A DNA stretch of 11,414 nt from CAYPCH01 sp964409165 (lineage in GTDB: Bacteria; Bacillota; Clostridia; Acetivibrionales; Acetivibrionaceae), in assembly GCA_964409165.1 (NCBI GenBank), contig CAYPCH010000119.1, positions 1 through 11,414 of the forward strand, read 5' to 3'. Made by a program: the position numbers and the translations under genes. Every line of letters starts with the position of its first letter. Position 1 is the stretch's first letter. The notes under the pieces are model-generated. The model made no database searches, was not told the origin of the DNA, and saw nothing but the letters and a program-made list of their open reading frames with translations. Below, piece after piece: positions 6,463-11,414 of this stretch.

Positions 6463-7308
6463 ATGGAAAAGAAAAGTAAGAGGAACTTTAAAATAGGTAG
6501 AGTGGTTACCTATGCGATTCTATGTATTTGGACGCTTGTCAATATTTTTCCTTTGTACTGGATGTTTACATTTTCGCTAAAGAGCAATAAAGAAATATTT
6601 GGGGAGAATGTTATTGGTCTTCCTAAAGACTGGCTATGGTCTAACTATCAAACTGTTCTTGTAAAAAACAACATGGCATTATATTTTTTAAACAGTGTTA
6701 TTGTAACAACTATCACAATAGTATTAACACTAGTGTTTGCTTTAATGGCAACCTATGCATTGACAAGGCTTATTTGGAAGGGAAGAAATACTGCTAACAG
6801 TATTATTATGTTAGGTCTTACAATACCGATACATGCAGCGATTTTGCCTGTTTTTGTAATATTGAAAAACCTTGAGATGAAAAACTCATATCAGGCATTA
6901 ATCATACCGTATACAGGTTTCGCTCTGGCTATGGCAATTATGATATTCAGCGGCTTTATAGGAAATATACCCAAAGAACTCGAAGAGGCTGCCTGTATTG
7001 ATGGTTGCAATGTGTATGGAGTGTTTTTCAGGATTATACTTCCTCTTATGAAACCGGCAGTTTCTACAGTTGCGATTTTTACATTTTTACAATCATGGAA
7101 TGAGCTGATGTTTGCAGTTATCTTTATTGATGAAGGAAGGTTTAGAACATTGACAGTAGGTATCCAGAATTTATCAGGCTCGTATACTACAAAATGGGGA
7201 CCAATCGGAGCAGCACTTGTTCTTGCGACCTTCCCAACCTTGATAATATATTTCTTCTTAAGCAAGAAGATACAGTCTAGTTTGATTGCCGGAGCTGTTA
7301 AAGGATAG
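6463..7308 (+). CDS. ABC sugar transporter permease, MalG-type
   Basis: Second permease of the importer, 281 residues. It has an N-terminal basic stretch, about six membrane segments (near 13-37, 74-101, 112-135, 146-167, 198-220 and 246-267) and the EAA loop with Glu175-Ala-Ala, Gly181 and Leu193-Pro194. The C-terminus GAVKG is the usual ending of MalG-like permeases. The ATG directly abuts the upstream stop (TAAATG), and GGAGGTGG at 6450-6457 inside the end of the upstream gene serves as its ribosome binding site. No ATPase gene follows: the next gene is a sensor kinase, which suggests a shared MsmK/UgpC-like ATPase encoded elsewhere, as is common for CUT1 importers of Gram-positive bacteria. 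Confidence 0.93.
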   Translation: MEKKSKRNFKIGRVVTYAILCIWTLVNIFPLYWMFTFSLKSNKEIFGENVIGLPKDWLWSNYQTVLVKNNMALYFLNSVIVTTITIVLTLVFALMATYALTRLIWKGRNTANSIIMLGLTIPIHAAILPVFVILKNLEMKNSYQALIIPYTGFALAMAIMIFSGFIGNIPKELEEAACIDGCNVYGVFFRIILPLMKPAVSTVAIFTFLQSWNELMFAVIFIDEGRFRTLTVGIQNLSGSYTTKWGPIGAALVLATFPTLIIYFFLSKKIQSSLIAGAVKG

Positions 7309-7379
7309 ATGTTTGTTAGCAACTTAATGAGTTAAAAAGGAAAAAAATACAAAGAGAATAGACCTGACTTTTGGATTGC

Positions 7380-7408
7380 TTGTTATAAAAAAGCTTATTT
7401 GATAGAAT
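7380..7408 (+). promoter_or_regulatory. Possible internal promoter before the sensor kinase
   Basis: TTGTTA (7380-7385) and TAGAAT (7403-7408) are 17 bases apart in the 147-base gap between permease and kinase. This could allow the kinase/regulator pair to be made at a basal level independent of the transporter. No terminator is seen in the gap, so read-through from the operon promoter is also likely. Confidence 0.35.
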
Positions 7409-7443
7409 AGACTTAAAAATAAATGCTTTTACAGGCATCCGGT

Positions 7444-7448
7444 AGAGG
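7444..7448 (+). promoter_or_regulatory. Ribosome binding site fixing the kinase start at 7456
   Basis: AGAGG sits 7 bases before ATG 7456. The earlier in-frame ATG at 7423 has no purine-rich site in front of it. Confidence 0.65.
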
Positions 7449-7455
7449 TCAGGTT

Positions 7456-9207
7456 ATGAAACAGGGATTGATTAAGATAAGTCAATGGTTTTATAGCAAA
7501 AGGCTAAAAGACAAAATAAGATTTTTGTTTGTGATACTGGTTATTATATATATTACAACGTTTATTTTTGTGTATTACTTTTATATCAAGAAAAATATGC
7601 TGGATTATATGTTGGAAAGCAACTATAATACAGTGATTTCTATTGGCAATAATCTTAATTCTGAGATTGATACGGTAATTACCATGGGTCAGCTTATGAT
7701 AATAAACAGCAATGTAACGGAATACTTAAAAACAAAAGCTTACAGCAATGCCAGAATTACTAACGCTGCAAATACAGCCTTATACGATATAAACACTAGA
7801 TCTAACTACGTATCTTCCGTATACATCTTTAGAAATGACAGAAGCAGCATTAATATACAAAACCAAATTACTTATGCGGACGACAATGTTGTTTATGACC
7901 CGGAGTGGCAGAAAGAAATTATTGAAAAATCGGGACTATGGGTTATAAGAATTAATGGTGATGGCGCATTTGAGAGAAAATCGGAAGATACGGTTATATC
8001 TTTAATACGGCTCATAAATGATCAGGATACTCAAAAACCTATTGGTATAATCGCAATAAATGTAAATACAGATATTCTAGAGAAGTCCTATAAAGATATG
8101 ACCGTTGGTGACAGGAATTTTGGCTATTATGATATTGATGGGAATTTCTTGTACGGGTCTGAAGAACTTGGTGCTCTTAGCAACATAAATATGAACACAA
8201 AAGAGCTTGAACAGGTTATAAAAAAGCAAAACTTTGGTGACACCGAAATACTGTCCTTCTACAAGATTCCCAATACACCTGTTGTTTTGGCTGTAAGCGA
8301 TAAGGTATCTTTGTTTAGGTACATTTCCAACCAGGCAATCGTCATTATTTTCATAATTATTGTTGTAACAGTTGTATGTTTGGCTATCATTGGAGTTTTT
8401 ATTTCAGTTTTTATTGCAAATCCAATTGACAAATTGATGCAGTATATGGGCATCAAGAAGACAGGAATAAACAGGAAAGAGGCAAATAAAAGCAACACAA
8501 TTGAGGAATTAAAAAAAAGCAGTGTTAATCTTATAGAAATCAATCAAATTATTGATGAGTTGCTGGATAAAGAGAAGGCTATGCGCAAAGCGGAGCTGGA
8601 AGTTCTTCAGGAGCAAGTGAACCCACATTTTTTGTATAATACGTTAAGTACAATTGGTGACTTGGCATTGCAAATTTCTGCCTATGAAATTTATGATGTT
8701 GTTGAAACCCTTGGTAGCTTTTACAGAAGGTTCTTGAGCAAAGGAAGCAAGGCCATTACACTGGGGGAAGAAGTGGCTATAGTTGAAGATTATCTAAAGC
8801 TTCAGAAACTGAGATATCAGGATATATTTGAAGATAAATACGAAATTCAGGAAGATTTGCTGGACATTAAAATACCAAAACTGATTTTGCAGCCTTTGGT
8901 GGAAAATAGCCTGTATCACGGCATAAGGCCAAAAGGCGAAAAGGGAATTATTAAAATATCCATTTATAGTGATGGTGAAATGCTGTATATAGTTGTTTAT
9001 GATTCAGGAGTAGGTATGAGCAGGGAACAGATAGAAGCGTTAAAGAATGATGAAAGTAAAAAAAGTATAGGATTTAAAGGCACAATGGAAAGAATACACT
9101 ACTATTATGATGCAGAGGATGTATTTGAAATTGATAGTATGGAAGGAGAGTATTGTAAAGTAGTTATCAGGGTCCCATTATCAGGAGGGATTGATCAAGA
9201 TGTATAA
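7456..9207 (+). CDS. YesM-type membrane sensor histidine kinase
   Basis: Two-component sensor of 583 residues that would phosphorylate itself and then the regulator encoded next. Membrane segment 1 lies at about 22-43 and segment 2 at about 293-320, enclosing an extracellular sensor region of about 250 residues, a size that fits a dCache-like double domain. A short HAMP-like stretch starts with NPIDKLMQY (322-330), then a helical region leads to the His_kinase family motif EQVNPHFLYN with phosphorylated His391. The ATP-binding domain shows the N box (LQPLVENSLYHG, 479-489), G1 box (DSGVGMS, 516-522) and a glycine-rich segment SIGFKG (537-542). The reading frame overlaps the regulator by 8 bases. 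Relatives in carbohydrate operons respond to extracellular sugars; xylo-oligosaccharide sensing here is inferred from the neighbours. Confidence 0.93.
   Translation: MKQGLIKISQWFYSKRLKDKIRFLFVILVIIYITTFIFVYYFYIKKNMLDYMLESNYNTVISIGNNLNSEIDTVITMGQLMIINSNVTEYLKTKAYSNARITNAANTALYDINTRSNYVSSVYIFRNDRSSINIQNQITYADDNVVYDPEWQKEIIEKSGLWVIRINGDGAFERKSEDTVISLIRLINDQDTQKPIGIIAINVNTDILEKSYKDMTVGDRNFGYYDIDGNFLYGSEELGALSNINMNTKELEQVIKKQNFGDTEILSFYKIPNTPVVLAVSDKVSLFRYISNQAIVIIFIIIVVTVVCLAIIGVFISVFIANPIDKLMQYMGIKKTGINRKEANKSNTIEELKKSSVNLIEINQIIDELLDKEKAMRKAELEVLQEQVNPHFLYNTLSTIGDLALQISAYEIYDVVETLGSFYRRFLSKGSKAITLGEEVAIVEDYLKLQKLRYQDIFEDKYEIQEDLLDIKIPKLILQPLVENSLYHGIRPKGEKGIIKISIYSDGEMLYIVVYDSGVGMSREQIEALKNDESKKSIGFKGTMERIHYYYDAEDVFEIDSMEGEYCKVVIRVPLSGGIDQDV
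9183..9188 (+). promoter_or_regulatory. Ribosome binding site fixing the regulator start at 9200
   Basis: AGGAGG lies 11 bases before ATG 9200 and only 2 bases before TTG 9191, which is too close, so ATG 9200 is preferred. The site lies inside the kinase gene. Confidence 0.7.
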
Positions 9208-9934
9208 GGTAATGATAATAGATGATGAAAAATCAATTAGAAATCTATTAAAAAACATTATAAATATGGAAAAGATGGAATTAACAATAGCCGGAGAGGC
9301 TGCAAGTGGCATTGAGGCTATCAACATTATTGACGAAGTTCAGCCTGATATTGCTTTTGTAGATATAAAGATGCCTTTTATGGATGGTATTGAGTTTTCA
9401 AAACTGGCAATCAGACGGTATCCGAGTTTGAAAATTATTATTTTGACTGCATTTAGTGATTTTGAGTATGCTAGAAAATGCGTTGGAACCGGAATATGTG
9501 AATATTTGTTAAAACCTATTGTACGTAAAGATATCAGGGAGACTCTCTTAAAAGTTATAAAGGAGCTTGATTCAATACAGGTAAAGGAAGAGGGGCAGCA
9601 AATGGCTACAGTGAAGAATGACACTATCAGTAAGATTAGATCCTATATAAAGGAAAATTATACTCAACCAGACATGGATTTATCATCCATTGCCCAAAAC
9701 TTTGGATTTAACCCAAGTTATCTTAGCAGGCTTTTTAAAGCTGAAACAGGGATCAATCTTATTGATTATCTTACAGAATGCAGGATGGAGAAAGCTATAG
9801 AGTGTGCAAAAAGCGGGATGTTGATGTATATGGCTGCAAAATCCGTTGGCATTCCTGACCCGAATTATTTCGGCAAATGCTTTAAAAAATATACAGAACA
9901 AAACTATTCGGAATTTATAAAAAAATATAAATAA
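9200..9934 (+). CDS. AraC-type response regulator (YesN-like, short)
   Basis: DNA-binding partner of the kinase, 244 residues. The receiver domain (about 2-122) has the acidic pair Asp8-Asp9, the phosphorylated Asp55 (FVDIKMP), Thr83 (ILTAF) and Lys105 (LLKP), so all key residues are present. An AraC-type double helix-turn-helix domain (about 143-242) follows almost directly: LSSIAQNFGFNPSYLSRLFK is the first motif and VGIPDPNYFGKCFKKY matches the second. Many YesN-like regulators are longer, roughly 350-550 residues with a middle linker domain; this one has none. The ATG overlaps the end of the kinase gene by 8 bases, so the pair is translationally coupled. It most likely activates the operon and perhaps the divergent xylanase gene. 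Candidate sites are the direct repeats at 4036-4068. Confidence 0.94.
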   Translation: MYKVMIIDDEKSIRNLLKNIINMEKMELTIAGEAASGIEAINIIDEVQPDIAFVDIKMPFMDGIEFSKLAIRRYPSLKIIILTAFSDFEYARKCVGTGICEYLLKPIVRKDIRETLLKVIKELDSIQVKEEGQQMATVKNDTISKIRSYIKENYTQPDMDLSSIAQNFGFNPSYLSRLFKAETGINLIDYLTECRMEKAIECAKSGMLMYMAAKSVGIPDPNYFGKCFKKYTEQNYSEFIKKYK

Positions 9935-9998
9935 GTGTTGCAAGTAATTGGGACAAGAGGATGGGTTCGAAACCACTGCCGGTTGGCTGGAAATAAAA

Positions 9999-10005
9999 AG
10001 GAGGG
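9999..10005 (+). promoter_or_regulatory. Ribosome binding site fixing the GH10 start at 10013
   Basis: AGGAGGG lies 7 bases before ATG 10013. The in-frame GTG at 9935 directly touches the regulator stop codon and has no good site of its own. Confidence 0.85.
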
Positions 10006-10012
10006 AAAAAGG

Positions 10013-11251
10013 ATGGTTACAAATTCAGGCAAGGAATACAAACATCGTATTGGTAAGGCTGTACTGAAGCTTGTGGATTCTTATGGTACATCCATTAAAA
10101 ATAAAGAAGTGACTGTCAGACAGAGAAGACATAAATTTCAGTTTGGATGCGGTGAATTTAGTGCTATACGCTTTGTAAACAATGAATTTGAGGGTGAGGA
10201 AAAGGAAAGAGTTGAGGTACGCCTTCAAAAGTTTGTTGATTTGTTTAATTATGCAACATTGCCTTTTTATTGGGGCCTTTTTGAAGCAGAAAAAGGAAAG
10301 CCGCAAACAGAAAGTGTAAAACGTGCAGCACAGTGGTTAACTGCCAAGGGTCTACGTCTTAAAGGCCATCCTTTGTGTTGGCACACTGTGACCTGTCCAT
10401 GGCTTCTTGATATGAGCAACCAGGAAATACTTAAAGCCCAGATTGAGCGTATTAACCGCGAAGTATCTGACTTTGCCGGTTTAATTGACATTTGGGATGT
10501 GATTAATGAAGTTGTTATAATGCCAATATTTGATAAATACGACAATGGGATTACGCGTATATGCAAGCAATTGGGTCGTATAAATCTTGTACGTGAAGTT
10601 TTTTCTGCTGCAAAGAAGGCAAATCCTAATGCGGTACTATTGATAAACGACTTCAATACTTCGGAATCATATGATATTTTAGTTGAAGGTCTGCTTGAAG
10701 CAGGTGTTCCAATAGATGCCATTGGAATTCAGTCCCATATGCATCAAGGCTACTGGGGGGGCGAAAAGACCCTTGAAGTACTGGAACGATTCTCAAGATT
10801 TAAACTGCCTATTCATTTTACTGAGAATACATTGGTATCGGGTCATATTATGCCTCAGCAGATAGAGGATCTCAATGATTATAAACTCCCTGAATGGCCA
10901 ACAACAACTGAAGGGGAAGAACGTCAAGCCAGAGAAGCAGTGACGCACTACAAAACCCTTTTTGCACACCCTGCTGTGGAGTCCATAACTTGGTGGGATT
11001 TTGTTGATGAAAGTTGGCTGGGAGCCCCTGCTGGATTTATAACCCGCGATAACAGACTGAAGCCTGTTTACGGTGAAATATATAATCTTGTTAAGGGTGA
11101 GTGGTGGACGAAGGAACTTCATCTTGTTACCGACGATAATGGTTTGACAGACATTTCGGGATTTCTTGGAGAGTATGAAGTGATTTTTGATGGAAAGGGA
11201 AGCAGTTTCGCACTTGATAATTCAAGTGAATTGATTACACTTAGCTTTTAA
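10013..11251 (+). CDS. Cytoplasmic GH10 endo-xylanase-like glycoside hydrolase
   Basis: Glycoside hydrolase of family 10, 412 residues, expected to cut beta-1,4-xylan chains or imported xylo-oligosaccharides. It has no signal peptide, dockerin or binding module, so it should act in the cytoplasm. A short N-terminal beta segment (about 12-46, GKAVLKLVDSYG onward) precedes the barrel. GH10 landmarks are YWGLFEAEKGK (86-96), GHPLCWHT (118-125), WDVINE with acid/base Glu166, INDFN (211-215), IQSHMH (239-244), the nucleophile candidate Glu271 in HFTENT, and ITWWDFVDESWLG (325-337). The nucleophile context TEN differs from the TELD usual in secreted GH10 xylanases. A small C-terminal beta region (about 364-410) follows the barrel. 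It is the last gene seen on this strand, 78 bases after the regulator and without an obvious separate promoter, so it is probably co-transcribed. GH10 membership is firm; exact substrate length is inferred. Confidence 0.92.
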   Translation: MVTNSGKEYKHRIGKAVLKLVDSYGTSIKNKEVTVRQRRHKFQFGCGEFSAIRFVNNEFEGEEKERVEVRLQKFVDLFNYATLPFYWGLFEAEKGKPQTESVKRAAQWLTAKGLRLKGHPLCWHTVTCPWLLDMSNQEILKAQIERINREVSDFAGLIDIWDVINEVVIMPIFDKYDNGITRICKQLGRINLVREVFSAAKKANPNAVLLINDFNTSESYDILVEGLLEAGVPIDAIGIQSHMHQGYWGGEKTLEVLERFSRFKLPIHFTENTLVSGHIMPQQIEDLNDYKLPEWPTTTEGEERQAREAVTHYKTLFAHPAVESITWWDFVDESWLGAPAGFITRDNRLKPVYGEIYNLVKGEWWTKELHLVTDDNGLTDISGFLGEYEVIFDGKGSSFALDNSSELITLSF

Positions 11252-11369
11252 GTGGGATAAAGGGGTGCGTGAAATAGTACTTCCGCTTTTTTAAGCCGCT
11301 ATTTATATTAATCATTGAGTCAAAATGAGTCGCATTAAAAAAATAAACATAAAAGGTGCAAAATATACC

Positions 11370-11399
11370 TTGACAGATTGTGTTCATTTATGGTACTAT
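11370..11399 (+). promoter_or_regulatory. Strong sigma-A-like promoter reading out of the window
   Basis: A perfect TTGACA (11370-11375) is followed after 18 bases by TACTAT (11394-11399). AAGGT (11353-11357) and ACCTT (11367-11371) form a small inverted repeat that overlaps the -35 box and could be an operator. It probably drives a gene beyond base 11414. The rest of 11252-11414 shows no gene and no convincing terminator. Confidence 0.55.
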
Positions 11400-11414
11400 T
11401 TTATTAATTGTGCC

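Noticed and set aside
7423..7455. Earlier ATG for the sensor kinase
   Set aside because: There is no ribosome binding site before 7423, whereas AGAGG is 7 bases before ATG 7456; the extra residues do not look like part of the family.
9974..9991. Small GC-rich hairpin (CCACTGCC...GGCTGG) between regulator and GH10 genes
   Set aside because: The stem is only two 3-bp blocks with a bulge and has no T-run, so it is not a convincing terminator.
9935..10012. GTG start directly after the regulator stop, extending the GH10 protein by 26 residues
   Set aside because: The extension is not signal-peptide-like and includes the AGGAGGG site that serves ATG 10013.
10267..10722. Long open frame on the - strand opposite the GH10 gene
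   Set aside because: It is an antisense shadow of conserved GH10 coding sequence and shows no protein family features.
11281..11300. CCGCTTTTTTAAGCCGC as a terminator for the GH10 gene
   Set aside because: Only a 4-bp GCTT/AAGC stem forms, too weak for an intrinsic terminator.

Overview
The window looks like chromosomal DNA from a mesophilic, low-GC, cellulosome-producing anaerobic clostridium of the Ruminiclostridium/Acetivibrio type. The reasons are AT-rich DNA, strong AGGAGG-type ribosome binding sites, clostridial-looking proteins, and above all a secreted xylanase with a type I dockerin, the module that plugs enzymes into a cellulosome. The species cannot be fixed from the sequence alone.

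Layout. Positions 1-465 hold the C-terminal end of an IS4-type transposase cut by the window edge. A small acidic protein of unknown function follows (645-1178, +). A GC-rich hairpin at about 1187-1226 separates it from a convergent gene at 1283-3415 (-). That gene encodes a secreted 710-residue enzyme with the order GH11 xylanase, CBM6, dockerin, CE6-like acetyl esterase. A 729-bp AT-rich gap (3416-4144), full of short palindromes and direct repeats, lies between it and a run of six genes on the + strand. These are a lipoprotein sugar-binding protein (4145-5449), two ABC permeases (5581-6462 and 6463-7308), a YesM-type histidine kinase (7456-9207), an AraC-type response regulator (9200-9934) and a cytoplasmic GH10 xylanase (10013-11251). 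The window ends with a good promoter-like sequence (11370-11399) pointing to a gene outside.

How the parts fit (inference). The exported GH11/CE6 enzyme would cut and deacetylate xylan at the cell surface. The binding protein and two permeases would import xylo-oligosaccharides, using an ATPase encoded elsewhere because none is present here. The signal-peptide-less GH10 enzyme would shorten the imported oligosaccharides. The kinase/regulator pair would sense extracellular sugar and activate the locus, perhaps through direct repeats just upstream of the binding-protein promoter. A 17-bp hairpin after the binding-protein gene probably sets the usual excess of binding protein over permeases.

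Several start codons were moved downstream from the longest reading frame to the first ATG with a well-spaced ribosome binding site: 5581, 7456, 9200 and 10013. I found no rRNA, tRNA, CRISPR array or obvious riboswitch.
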